A DNA stretch of 64,000 nucleotides from Setophaga petechia (lineage: Eukaryota; Chordata; Aves; Passeriformes; Parulidae). The notes under the pieces are model-generated. The model was not told the origin of the DNA and did not search any database. It saw only the letters and a list, made by a program, of their open reading frames with translations. Positions 1 to 14,262 of this stretch are shown in pieces. The stretch covers positions 29,506,557 to 29,570,556 of the forward strand of contig JANCRA010000008.1 of assembly GCA_024362935.1 (NCBI GenBank), read 5' to 3'. The stretch's first letter is position 1. Each line of letters starts with the position of its first letter. The position numbers were made by a program, and so were the translations under genes.

Positions 1-3671
<3,671 letters not shown>

Positions 3672-4654
3672 TAATTTATAGAACACACAGAGAGATACTA
3701 ATATCAGATTTCTAAGGAGTTAGTTCCTTTATTAATAGCAATTCAGGAAAAAGAAAAAGTCCTACTGTTTCAGTCCTGTTTGGCTTTCTCTTAGTAGGTC
3801 ACATTTGCTGTACTGAAAAAGCTTAATTCCCTTCTGGGGTTTATTTGAGTGTCTGTAATGAAAGCTACCCATCCTTTTGCACGTCTGTTTTTCTCACACA
3901 AGATCATTGCACCCCAGTGCAAAGGTTCCTTTATACTCTTTGATTTGCAAAAACATATGTTTTTTAGGGAGGCTTGTATTCTGACTCTGGTTCCCTTAAA
4001 AAGGAGAAAAAATCCAATTTCACCATGTTCCTTTTGTGCTCTGATTTATTACAAGCATCATTCTGAGCATTGAGGAACAAAATCTGGTAAGTATGTAGCT
4101 GAAAATATTTGAGGAGCTTACTGAGACAAAAATGTCTGAAGCCCCCAGAACTAATAAGATCACATACCATGCACCCCACAGATCTTTCAAGTTTCACCCT
4201 GAGCAACATTTTGGTCATAGAAATTGCAATAAAGTATGGACTAAATGCCATTAACCATGGTTTTAACAACTGAATGAAAGAAAATATATGTAATGAATCA
4301 GAACAAGACCAGGAAAAGATTTGCCCCATTAATTATTAGAGAGGTAAAACTAACAAAGACATGCCTGATTGTTTGGTCGTTGGAAGTTTTTTCTTCCTCA
4401 GCATTGATTTTTTAAATGACTGACTGCGCTCTGAAGACTAGCATAATTAAACCTAGGGAAGAAGGATAAGAACAGGTTGGAATCATCTTGGATGAGTCAG
4501 ATATTTTCAAATTGTCTGGCACAATTAATTCACTATGGAATACTTAAGAAATCTTAGACTCTTCCCTTATGAGCTTTGAGAATTAAAGGATAAAAAGTAA
4601 ATTAATTATAGGGGGAGGGAAGAAACAATTGTGTCTGTCTTTCCACAAAACACA

Positions 4655-5165
4655 CAAAGGCCCTGGGAATTATAGGCCAGTCAGGTTGAATTTGATTCCT
4701 AGAAAGACACTTGAGCAAATAATCTGTTTGGAATCACACAGGAGATAAAAAGATGCTAAACAATGGTGAAAATGGATTTGTCAAGAATAAATCATGTAAA
4801 GCAATCTGATTTCCCTCTGTTACAAGGTAACAAGTCTCAAGGAGGTGTGATAGGTGATGTGCAATATTTCATGACTTATAAAATGTTAAAAATGCTCCTA
4901 AAGAAAAGTAGGGGAAACTTAATTTTGGTGAAGATACTGTAAGAGCAGTCTAGTCTCTAACCAATATTTTTGCAGCAGATGTTAATTGGCATCAGGTCAG
5001 TAGAATATTTGCTTTCAAAACAGATGCTGAAGCAAAAAGTCACCAAAAAGTATGGTATGCTTTACCCTTCTCTGTCTTGGAAATAATTTCAGAGAGTAGT
5101 TATCAGTGGTATACTGTCAAACAAGAAGGATGAGATTCTGTCAAATGGTATTCTCTAGACAGAGA
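4655..5165 (+). mobile_element. Ancient CR1/L3-type LINE fragment (reverse transcriptase region)
   Basis: Translation from 4659 gives GPGNYRPVRLNLIPRKTLEQ, the NYRPVSL..PGK motif of CR1/L3 reverse transcriptases. Further on, in shifted frames, come NGFVKNKSC (family HGFVKNKSC), NLISLCYKVTSL, and near 5095-5115 a CAGAGAGTAGTTATCAGTGG stretch matching the QRVVI(N/S)G segment. Frameshifts and stops break it throughout, and the middle of the palm domain is missing or unrecognisable. It is oriented with the host gene. It is more decayed than the other CR1 copies here, consistent with an old amniote-wide insertion. The boundaries are approximate. Confidence 0.65.
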
Positions 5166-5281
5166 TAAGGTTTCCTCTAGATAGTATGATAGAGAAAATG
5201 TTTATTAAATTGCATTTGATACCTCCTTGGGAAAATCTGCAAGTACTTTGCTGAGGACAGGATTGAGTTTGAGAATGATAT

Positions 5282-6513
5282 TGATGCTCGCTTAACTCCA
5301 GGCAGCAACCGAGCACCACACAGCCACTTGGTCATTCCCCTGTGAGCAGGTTTGGGGACAGAATCTGAAGGGCAAAAGCCAGAAAACTCAGGGGTTGAGA
5401 TAAAGACAGACTCATAGGGAAAGCAAAAGCCATGTGCACAAGCAAAGCAAAACAAGGAATTAGTTCATTGCTTCCCACAGGCAAGCAGGTGTTCAGCCAT
5501 GTCCAGGAGAGCAGGGCTCCATCACACATAAAAGTTGCTTAGGAAGATAAACACCACCACTCCAAGTGTCCCCCTTCCTGCTTCTTCCCCCACTTTATCT
5601 ACTGACTATGATATCATATGGTCTGGAATATCCCTCCTGTCAGTTTGGATCACCTGTCCCAGCTGTGTCTCCTCCCATCCCACCACACAGCCCCGCCCCC
5701 TTGCCAGCATGCAGTAAGGAAAGCAGAAAGGACTTCACTCTATGCAAGCCCTACTCAGGAATAACAAAAACATCTCTATATTATCAACCATGTGTTCAGC
5801 ACAAATCCAACATCTCAGAATCTCTGCTGGTCAGAGTGACTCTGAGATACGTACAAGCTTCTCTTTCCCAGCCCAGCAGCTGAAGAAGGAGTCAGGATTC
5901 TTTTGTTCTTGTTCTCAAGGTTGTTTATTATTTCTTATCTATAACATTCTTTCTCCAAGCCACCACAGGTCTGTCTGATAGGTTGGGTTGAGGCACACTG
6001 CCTGTTCTTGGGGCCGTGTTATCTTTTTGTACTAAAAACTGAGATAAATAACGTGTACATTATTTACCATAACTTCCCAATACCTATCACCTATGTTAGA
6101 CAGTGAGTTTCTACTCTAAACGAATCTAAAAGTGCCAACATCACCCAGAAGATGGGGGCTGGGAAGAACAAGGATAAAGGACAAGGCACACCCAAATTCC
6201 TCCATCTTAGAACCCCAAGCCCCCATTCTAAAAACCTCAATAATCTATTTTTCACCTTGTGTTAAATTCACTAGCATTCTACTTAAACTTTCTTGACTTG
6301 TAATTCTTCATATAAAGGTTGGTAATTGTTTCCATGGATCAAGATCAAAGGCACAGGTGTCTTGGACTCTGTGCCAAGGTCTCTGAGCCCTCTGGGCAGG
6401 GTCTCAAGTCCTCCAGGGCAGCCAGAGGAATTTCCTGGGTTCCAGCACCAAAACACAGCCCCATACTGGACACTGTGAAGAAAACTAACTCTACCCCAGC
6501 CAAAACTAGCACA
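5282..6513 (-). mobile_element. ERVL-type solo LTR, split by a nested LTR
   Basis: The outer pieces 5282-5812 and 6448-6513 together make a roughly 590-bp avian ERVL-like LTR in reverse orientation. Landmarks are CAGCAACCGAGCACCACACAG near 5302 (named by its ends CAGCAACC and CACACAG), GGCAAAAGCCAGAAAACTC, GCAAAGCAAAACAAGGAATT, GACTATGATATCATATGGTC near 5603 and AACTCTACCCCAGCCAAAAC near 6488. Read on the minus strand it starts TGTGCTAGTTTTGG. TTGAT at 5281-5285 and 6514-6518 is a candidate 5-bp target duplication, though the plus-side end is eroded and its exact base is uncertain. No internal retroviral genes are present, so it is a solo LTR. The family name is from memory. Confidence 0.8.
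5813..6447 (-). mobile_element. ERVK-like solo LTR nested in the ERVL LTR
   Basis: This 635-bp insertion interrupts the outer LTR exactly where CAGCACAAATCC should continue into AAAACACAGCCCC. On the minus strand it starts TGCTGGAACCCAGG and ends GATTCTGAGA, close to the TG...CA rule (terminal CA degraded to GA). It is flanked by CCAACA (5807-5812) and CCAAAA (6448-6453), a near-perfect 6-bp duplication as expected for ERVK integration. Minus-strand landmarks are a decayed TATA-like TAGTACAAAAAGATAACAC near 6020-6038 and AATAAA near 5925. It resembles a passerine ERVK LTR that I recall. No gag, pol or env sequence is present. Confidence 0.8.
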
Positions 6514-7369
6514 TTGATAAAGGTTTTAATGAAAACAATATTTAAGTGAAAAAGTGCAAAATGGCTATGTAGGCTGCAGATCTCCAGAGGAAGATATGTC
6601 AAGCACTACAAAAAACTGCAAATTGAATATCAGGCAGGACATTTAGACTCCTTGATTTACTGTAAAAAGTAGAAAGGAAGCAAAGAGCTCTTGTTGCACC
6701 ATGCCAATGTAATGCAATATTGACACTTAAGATACACAAAGTAAACTATTACTCTACTTAGTGATCATTAGGTGGAAGTTGGAACATCAGGTCTAATATC
6801 ATTTTCAAGAGGGAAGTAGATCAGAGAAATCTGTAAAAAACATTGAGTGACTTGGAAACATTTAATGATAAAGATTAGAAGTGAAAAAAGTCAAATAGAA
6901 AGGGTAGATTGTTGAACTTTTGTTGTATAGGGTTTTTAGGATAAAACAAAACAAACACAACACAGGGATTCTTGGTCTTCCTCTGGGACAGCCAGAGGGA
7001 CTTTGTGTCTATCACTTAAGAAGTTCTAAAACTGCATCTTCCAAGGGTTTGCAGGAGTGCTGCACTTGAGTTCAAAGTCTCTCCATTTCTCTTGAAAGGT
7101 AAGCAACAACCCTCTGTGTCTGCAAACCCAATTTTCTGTGATTCATTACAGCTTTCAAGTAGTGCAAGATTCAGTTAAAGCTTCCTTGAATTGCAGTGAT
7201 TTTTATACAGCATGTTGAGTCCAGTGTCTTCAAAATGTTTAGAGCTTGATCCATGTAGAGTTTTCCCCTTCCCCATACAGACAGTGAAAGCACAGGAAAA
7301 ACTGCAGGAACTAATTAAATTGCTGTCTGGGAGCAGTGAGGAATGGGAATCATGAGCAGTAGAGCAGAA

Positions 7370-7645
7370 GATCATGGGATGGCTGGGCAGAGCCCAGTGC
7401 TGCTGCAAGACAGGAGTGCAGACCCAGGGACTGAGGCCAGGACTGGCCAAGTGTGCAGATCATCAGGCAAGTAAGTCCACGGCAGTGAAGCAGGTCCAAG
7501 ACCAAGCTAGCAAATCAATCCGCAAGTCAGGGTCGGGGCTGGTGTCTGCTGGATAGGTCTATGGCAGAGATTGAAGACGCAGGACTAAAGGCTGGATAGA
7601 GCTCTCAGAGAAAGGACCATCAAGGCCTGTTAGTGACCCTCAGGT
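7370..7645. repeat. Unclassified GC-richer repeat-like patch
   Basis: Composition changes sharply from the AT-rich surroundings to a CAG/GGTC-rich stretch with short recurring words (CAAGTAAGTCCA, CAGGTCCAAGACCAAG, CGCAAGTCAGGGTCGGGG). Words of this sort occur in some old amniote repeats, but I cannot name a family, and no open frame is convincing. It may be a degenerate repeat or simply a GC-rich patch. Confidence 0.25.
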
Positions 7646-9062
7646 GCTGGTCAGCTGAAACAATAATTTTCCCTGAAGGAACATCAGGCAAAATTATTCT
7701 TCTTGACTTTTTTTGAAAGTGACAAAATAGTTAAATAGGATCTAAACTGTCTCTGTTGTAAAATGCCAATCACCTTGGGATGTGAATGGTCTTATCTATA
7801 ATGAAAATGCATTACATGCCAGTAGATCAGAAGTAACTGAATAACTTCTCTTACTCTTATGCAAAATAAAACAAGCAGAAACTAATGAATGGGATCTTTG
7901 GAGAAACCTGTGAAGTAGCTCAGGTGGTTTTACTATTTACAGTGAGACAGAGCATTTCTCTCATTTTTCCGTTTCCCATCTCCCAAACTGCATCAGTTTG
8001 ACAGATCTCTCTCTTTTTTTAATCTACAGCAGTTTGGATATCTATCTAAATTTCCTCCAGTGGTCCTTCCACCTAAACTCATGGGGAATTAGATGCTTGT
8101 TCTTACATAGGGACTTCATACCCATGTAGTTTAGTCAACAGGAATCCTGACTGCAAATCTTTACCTGCCATCTAAGTTCAGGGATTTTTGGGCTGATGAC
8201 TTTTCTTCCTTAGCTAGATCACTGTCTCTTGTCCCTCTGCAATTTGTACTTTGATTTTATCACCTGAATAATTAAAGCTCACCTAACTTGTCTGCAGGTT
8301 AGCTGCCCCTTAAAATAATCAAGCTGTCTTTTTGTTTACTTTGCCTTGTAATAATGAGGCAGTTGTCTCAATTACCTAGTTTATCTGTCTCACTCCAGTG
8401 TATCTCTGGAGGCCAAGATCACAGAGGATCTCTTGCTTCTATTTTAGTTGTTTCCTTTGGCAATCCTTTCCATCGGGGCTTTGGGTTATCACCCATTTCC
8501 TTTTTCTTGGTGAAAAAACTTCTCTTCCTTATTAAAAAGTGTTATATCTTCCTTCTTCTCCAGGTCACAAAGAGATATTAAGGGTTGGTAGAGAGTATGG
8601 AGAACTTTATGCCACTGTGCTTTTAGTTCTTAGAACACACGGGCAATATCTATACATCTTATACTGCTATTGTGGCTTGAGACTCCCTTTCTTGGCATTA
8701 CTTGGATTCAAGGATTATGGCTTTTCAAGTGACCTGTATTTTATGGCTGCCAATAGGTGAGCTAACTGTTAGCATCCTTTGTGAGTTCTTCTCCATAAAT
8801 ATCCTTTCCATTGGGTTAATATTTCAGTTGTGTAAGTTGACTTGGTATAAGAATAATGTACACACTTCATCAGTTCTGTTACTTAACTAGGACAAATTGA
8901 TACCTACTGTGCTTCTGTGTCCTAGATTTTAGGGATTGCTGACCTGTTTTCACCCTCTGGGAGAAGACTGTTTCAAAAGTTAATTCTGGGGCGAAGATTT
9001 ATAAATGAGGTTACAAAATATTTCAGGATTTTCATCTCAAAGTGTTTGCTGTGGTGTATAAC

Positions 9063-9135
9063 TGTAGGGTAATTTAGGTTGGAAGAAGTCTTGGCAGGTT
9101 TCTTGTCCAACCTGCTGCTCAAAGCCAGTCTAGCT
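9063..9135 (-). mobile_element. CR1 3'-end fragment
   Basis: The plus strand reads TAATTTAGGTTGGAAGAAGT near 9071 followed by GTCCAACCTGCTGCTCAAAG. This is the antisense form of the CR1 3' region (the ...GGTTGGAAGGGACC...CCAACC...CTGCTCAAAG pattern common across bird genomes). The fragment is short and diverged. It lies 35 bp upstream of the solo LTR at 9171. Confidence 0.7.
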
Positions 9136-9170
9136 TTAGTGTTTCATAACCCTGAAAAGGTATAGCTGTT

Positions 9171-9607
9171 TGTTCTGGTTTTGGGCAGTAAGGGTTAGTT
9201 TTTGCTGTATCCAGGAGGGAACATCTCCAGGACCCAGAAGTTATTCTCTACCACCTCGCCTCATTGCTGGGATTTGGGGGAGGGGAGTCTCTTCCAGGGA
9301 GAAGGTGTCCCTTCCAGCTCTGCATAGGGTTGTAGAGGGAGCAGTCAGGAATTTTTGCTTCCATGTGAATTGTTCACATATTTCTTGTGCCCTCTGTCAT
9401 TAGTATTGCTGCTGTTACAGTTCCTTCTCTTATCTCATTGCTGTTTCCAGTAAATTGTTCTTATCTCTCATCCCATGATCTTCACCTTTCGTGCCTCTTA
9501 CTCTCCTCTCCATCCCACCGCAGGGGAGGGGGAAGAGGGTGTGAGCAAGAGGCTCCGGGTTTCACTGGGAGCACTAAATTGGAGAATAATATTCCTGAAC
9601 CACAACA
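9171..9607 (+). mobile_element. Complete ERVL-like solo LTR with perfect target duplication
   Basis: This 437-bp element starts TGTTCTGGTTTTGGGCAG and ends CCTGAACCACAACA, so it keeps TG...CA termini. It is flanked on both sides by CTGTT (9166-9170 and 9608-9612), a perfect 5-bp duplication as expected for ERVL integration. Inside it are the family landmarks CTCCATCCCACCGCAGGGGA near 9509 and GAGCAAGAGGCTCCGGG near 9543. No internal region is present, so it formed by LTR-LTR recombination. Its orientation matches the host gene, so any promoter or polyadenylation signal it retains would act in the sense direction. Short open frames across it are not genes. Confidence 0.88.
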
Positions 9608-11984
9608 CTGTTGCACACACACAGTTCTCAGAAAAGGCCTGACTGTATCCTGTTTCTGATTCACAGGTGAGTTTTCAGCTGGCTGAAACTTATGCAGTGG
9701 TTGATGCCTCAAATTTTACTGCTGCCTGCAGTACCTGTTTGGGATTGTATTTTCAGTTAGGCAAACCAAGCAAAACTCCTGTGGTTTGCTGTCCTTCATC
9801 CTTCAATGGGAAGAGTCATGGGAATAAAGCTATATTAACTATCACTAAGTCAAAAATTTTGGATGCCACCAGTATTGAAGAAGATGTAAAGGTTACAGAA
9901 TATGATTGGGAAACAGAAAAATGTATATACTCACATACTGATTTTCAGATAATGCTTTATTTGCTGATTAGTAATTCTAATTTAACTTGCTTCAGTATTT
10001 TTCTGTTATTTCCTGGATATTTTTCATTTTATTTATATACCTTTTTATAGTATGTTTCAAACTGTAAGCTGGCACTTGGTACACTAAGAGGGCTTCCCTA
10101 TTTTGTGATATAGACTGGCTTCAATTACTTCTTTTTGCAATCATCTCATGTTGAAATTCATTGAAATGCATATTAACTTGATAGAATTTGATAGAATATT
10201 CATGATATTTCTAGATTTAAAAAGATATATATACATTTTCCTCCCACTGAATACCTTGTCTGGGATTGTTTTTAAAATAAGTTAAATTCTGTTCATCTCA
10301 AGTTAATCTTTGTTTTTCCCTACTTCTTAATAGACATCTCTTTATATGATTTCTCTGCTTCTTCATGGAAATATTGAGAACTTGTAATGTAATTTTATAA
10401 ATGTAGGTGGCATTTCAAAAAGGCAGAAGAAATGAGAAGTGTGCAGTATGATAATGAAATACATTAACAATATCAAGGTAAAATATTCTCTTCTGTGACT
10501 CTGTCACAGTCTTCATTGAGTTCAATAACTTCAAAATATGTCAGTGACAAAAACTTAAGGAAAACAAACCTTGTAAGTGGACAAAAAGGTATTTTTTTTC
10601 TGGGGGACATGATGAACATAAGGGATTTCTTTAGATTTTGTTGCATTTTGTTTATTGCCAATTCAATTTCTATGAAAACCAGCAGGCCATCAGGGTCCAT
10701 CTTACCTAAATTTAAAGAATTTAGGAACTCTAAATTCCAAGTCTCCTCCCAGAAAATGTAATACTGAAAAAAATTAAATTGTTCCCAAGAAAAGCAGCTA
10801 ACAATAAGTCTTCTCAACATAGTATATGTCTGTTGCTGTGGAGAAAGCAATGTAGAAGTATTATTAATCTAGAGTTTTATTTATTGCAGCCTTGCTTTGT
10901 CACTGTTCAGTCTGCAGACTTGCATCTGAGTTAGTGGTCAGTTCTGATAAGAATTCATTGATAAGCAGAGGCAATGAGAGAGTTTTTGTGTGGCTAAGAG
11001 GACTTGGGGAAACTAAGTGAGATAGCTGACCTTAGACCTTTCAAATTTCAGCCAGAAAACAAGCTTGAGACACCAGTTTTAGATGACTGTATGTATACAT
11101 CATGTAGGTCTCAAGATGTGATTATGCTTTTTGACTTAGGTTTGGCTTCTGAGGATCAAAAAGAGGAGCAGAGCTTTCTACACTCCATCACAATTGCCAA
11201 GAGGGTTAAGGGCAGCAAGAAAAACATTACTTTTTGTCCATGAATGAGCTCGGAAGCCTCAAATATACCAAATAACATAAATGTTTAATCTGAGAGCTCT
11301 GAATAGTACACAGCAATTTCATCCTAGAAGGAGTGCTCTACCTTCAACTTTGTCATCAGAAAAAGAGGAAAGGCAGAAGATTATAGAGACACAGAAGGCA
11401 GTAAAAGGAAAATATGGGAAAAAGCATGAAGAGAAGATATTGAAAGTAGGAAAACTGAGACATTATAAATGTAATTGTTTAACTATAAAACTCTTTAAAA
11501 ATATCTCTTCCTAATGCTTGTTTTTTTTCAAAGTGTCATGTAACAGAGATCTTCCTTCATATTGCCTCATTCCAAAATCCTGGCTGATTTCTGCAGCAAA
11601 ATCTAAGGAACAATTTATTTCAAGTTTTCTAGACCTTGCAGAGAAGAATGAATTCCTCTATTCTTCTGTCTTATAACTGTGTTATGCTTTCCTGTAATTC
11701 AAGTTGATACATTAGGATCTTCGCAGAAAGGCAGTCTCTGAAAGTGACTTTTACTAATTAAAGGGAAACTGAAGTACTAGATCTAGTATGATTCTTCTGG
11801 GTCCTGGTAAATATTTAGAAGCTGTGAGATTGTGGCAATGTCATAAGACTATGATATGGGAAATGGGGATAAATCAGAGAGATAGAACCTTAGCCTAGAT
11901 TTGTCCCTCTTCATAGGAAATGGTCTGTGTACATTCAGATGCAAAACAGGGGGTCATTTTAGGTGAGAATTATAAATAGTAGAT

Positions 11985-13290
11985 GGAAGTGACTATATAC
12001 AGGCAGCCTTTTAGTACCTTTGCAGATGAAGACTGCACAGCCTCCCTGGGAAACTTGTGTGAGTGGTTGGTGATCCTCCTTGTTGCAAAGCATTTCCTGA
12101 TGTCCAGATACTTTCTAGGTTTCAGTATATGCCCCTTGATCTTGTCGCTGGGCATCACTGAAAGAAGCCTTTCTTCATCCTCTTCACCTTCATGGTCCTT
12201 CTTTGGTCTCCCTCCAGTGTGTCCATGTCTCTTGTATTGAGAAGCCAAGAAGTGAACCTGCCATTCCATGTATGAGTTCAGCAGTGCTAAGCAGAGGAGA
12301 GGGATCACCTCCCCTGACACGCTGTGACAGCACTCCTTCATGCAGCCCAGAATATTATAAGCTTTATTTGCCACAAGGGCCCATTGCTGGCTCATCTTCA
12401 ACCTGGGGTCTACCAGGACCATATCCACCAAGTGCTTTCCATTGGGCAGATCCAGCATATATTTCTGCAGGTTGTTGTTCCTCCCCAGCCCTGGACTTTG
12501 CACTTCCCCTTATTGAACATGAGGCTCCTGCCAGCCCATGGCAGTGTGAACTTACTGTGTATCAGTCACTCATCCCAGTTTCGTGTCATCAGCAACCTTG
12601 CTGAGGACACCCTCTGCCCCGTCATCCCAGTCATTAATGGAGATGTTGAACAGGACGGGAACCAGTACTGATCCCTGGGATACACTGCTACCTTCTGGGC
12701 TCTGCCTAGACCTCATGCCACGGGGTGCAGCCTTTTGGGCCAGTTTTCAATTTACCTCGCTGTCCATTTGTCCAGCTCATACTCTATTAATTCTATGAAA
12801 ATCTTACAGGACAATGGCAGGAGTCTTACTGAAGTTTAGGTAGACAATATGCTCCATCACCTTCTCAAGGACTGATGTGGGGTAGACTGGTCTGTAGTTC
12901 CCTGACATTTCCTTTCTTCCAGTCCTCAGGCACTTCTCCCAGTCACCATGATTGTTTGATTATTGGTGCAATACAGTATCACCTACTTTGGTGTGCTCAG
13001 TAACTGTTTGCCCACAAGATCTCATTGGGCTCATTATCCATCCCTAGGAAAAGCTCCAAATAGTCCAGCTGTTCTGCCTCATAAAGGGCAACTCTGACTT
13101 CCTCATCCCATTGCATCACTCAGGTTACACAATCCATCCCACCTTATCTGTGAGCCCCATAAAATGGTAGCCCCACAGCACCTCAGTGATGTCTAAGTTA
13201 CCATGTTTATTCTTCATACTGCATGATTTAGTGTATGGGCACTGCAGAGGGCAACCCCACATGCTGATTTTCCAAAACAATGGGAAGATT
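11985..13290 (-). pseudogene. CR1 ORF2 remnant (endonuclease start fused to RT C-terminus)
   Basis: On the minus strand the endonuclease opening reads QCPYTKSCSMKNKHGNLD (family CLYTNARSMGNKQEELE). This is soon followed by a jump to SGNYRPVYPTSVLEKVMEH near 12890-12830 and, after further gaps, [20 protein letters not shown] (family GVPQGSVLGPVLFNIFINDL). [11 protein letters not shown] carries the FADD catalytic block as VADD. It continues through LKMSQQWALVANKAYNILGC to RLLSVMPSDKIKGH and ends KFPREAVQSSSAKVLKG near 12000. The central endonuclease and fingers regions are deleted. There are several frameshifts and in-frame stops. It cannot be functional. Confidence 0.85.
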
Positions 13291-13439
13291 TCTCCATAAT
13301 AGTGCCTTGTAGGCACATCCTTGCTTGCATTTTGAAGGTGACCCTGCTCAGGCTACTTAAGCTTTGTTTTGTTGATTTTGGGATCCCTTTTGGTCATGTC
13401 ACTCCAGGCCCTTTACTTATCAACCCTCTCTGCCCTTCA

Positions 13440-13960
13440 CTGTCTCTTAGCACTTCTGATAACTCTCTCCCCTGTCATTCTTAGTTTAAAGTGCCTCTTT
13501 AACAGGTCAGCCATTCTGCTGGCAAAGATAACTTTGTCTCGCTCAGTGAGAGGGATCCTATCTCTCCCAAGCAAATTTTGACCCACAAAAAGGATTCCAT
13601 AGCTGTAGAAATCAAAACCCTCTCACCACAACCAGCTCCACAACCAGTTGTGGATATGTATTGCCAGCTGCCTGCTCCACACAACCTTTCCCCTCACCAA
13701 CAGGAGTAAGGAAAACACCATGTGGGCCCCTATGCCCCTGGCCACTGCCTGTAGAGCTTGAAGTCACTTTTGATATTCGCCAGGCAGCATTATTTGTGCC
13801 CACAGGGAAGAGCAGCAGAGAGTAATAGTAAGTGTCGGGAAAGCTTTGGCACCCTCTAAATATTATCCTGGATCCAGGTACCCAGAAAGCAGCAAGCCTC
13901 CCTAGATCATAGGTCAGGTCCTCAGATAAGTTCCTTTGCTCTCCACAGCAAGGAGCCACT
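13440..13960 (-). pseudogene. CR1 ORF1 remnant with GDSL-type esterase domain
   Basis: Minus-strand translation gives DLTYDLGRLAAFWVPGSRII, then FPDTYYYSLLLFPVGTNNAA, and after a frameshift FDFYSYGILFVGQNLLGRDR followed by IPLTERDKVIFASRMADLLK. This is the C-terminal half of the esterase-like domain known from CR1-family ORF1: the ...YYSLLLFRVGTNDAA... and DGVHLTERGK blocks. At the position of the DGVHL catalytic Asp-His block the sequence reads DRIPL, so the His is lost. At least one frameshift (near 13610-13640) and the absence of the N-terminal half mark it as dead. In active elements this ORF1 protein is thought to bind RNA or membranes during retrotransposition. Confidence 0.75.
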
Positions 13961-14064
13961 CAATACTATTTCTTGTTACTTCTTCCTGGTAGTCTTGCAT
14001 GATTTAAGGTTAGGTTTAGGGGACTCAGATACTTTGCTTGAAAGAACATTTCAGTCATCTTCAG

Positions 14065-14096
14065 GATTCACTACACTACTGGGAGTGTAGTGAATC
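14065..14096. repeat. Perfect 13-bp inverted repeat with 6-base loop
   Basis: The left arm GATTCACTACACT (14065-14077) and right arm AGTGTAGTGAATC (14084-14096) are exact reverse complements, separated by ACTGGG. It lies about 100 bp beyond the recognisable 5' limit of the CR1 remnant. It could be a local hairpin made by replication slippage or part of an unrecognised element. I saw no longer inverted repeat around it. Confidence 0.85.
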
Positions 14097-14231
14097 TGTC
14101 ACATTTGTAGACCTTTATGTGAATCAGGAGTTTTCCTCCTGGTACCAGAGATCACTGACTTGGCATGGACAGCCTGAATCTCCACTGCATCTTGGGGTCC
14201 AGAGATATTGAAACTATAATGTGTCCCAGAA

Positions 14232-14262
14232 GTCTGTGTGTCTGTCTGTCTCTCTTTCATCT
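14232..14262. repeat. Short TCTG/TC-rich microsatellite
   Basis: The sequence after CCCAGAAG is a run of GTGTGTCTGTCTGTCTCTCT-type repeats. It is short and imperfect. Confidence 0.6.

Larger units (their letters stand above)
11985..13960 (-). mobile_element. Degenerate CR1 LINE retaining ORF1 and ORF2 remnants
   Basis: Read on the minus strand, the order is an ORF1 esterase-like segment (13960 to about 13440), the start of the ORF2 endonuclease (about 13290-13180), a large internal deletion, then the reverse-transcriptase part and C-terminal region of ORF2 (about 12950-11985). CR1 copies in birds are usually 5'-truncated 3' ends; this one has 5' sequence and lacks the normal 3' UTR and terminal octamer repeats. 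Frameshifts and stop codons are frequent, so the copy is inactive. It may extend further 5' (toward 14700), but I cannot support that. Confidence 0.85.

Noticed and set aside
9667..10050. 127-residue frame preceded by an AG that could be a splice acceptor
   Set aside because: Does not match any GABBR2 exon, and its position between exons A and B has no expected exon in this family.
11970..12503. 177-residue minus-strand frame as a possible gene
   Set aside because: It is the decayed C-terminal reverse-transcriptase region of the CR1 element, with stops and deletions upstream.
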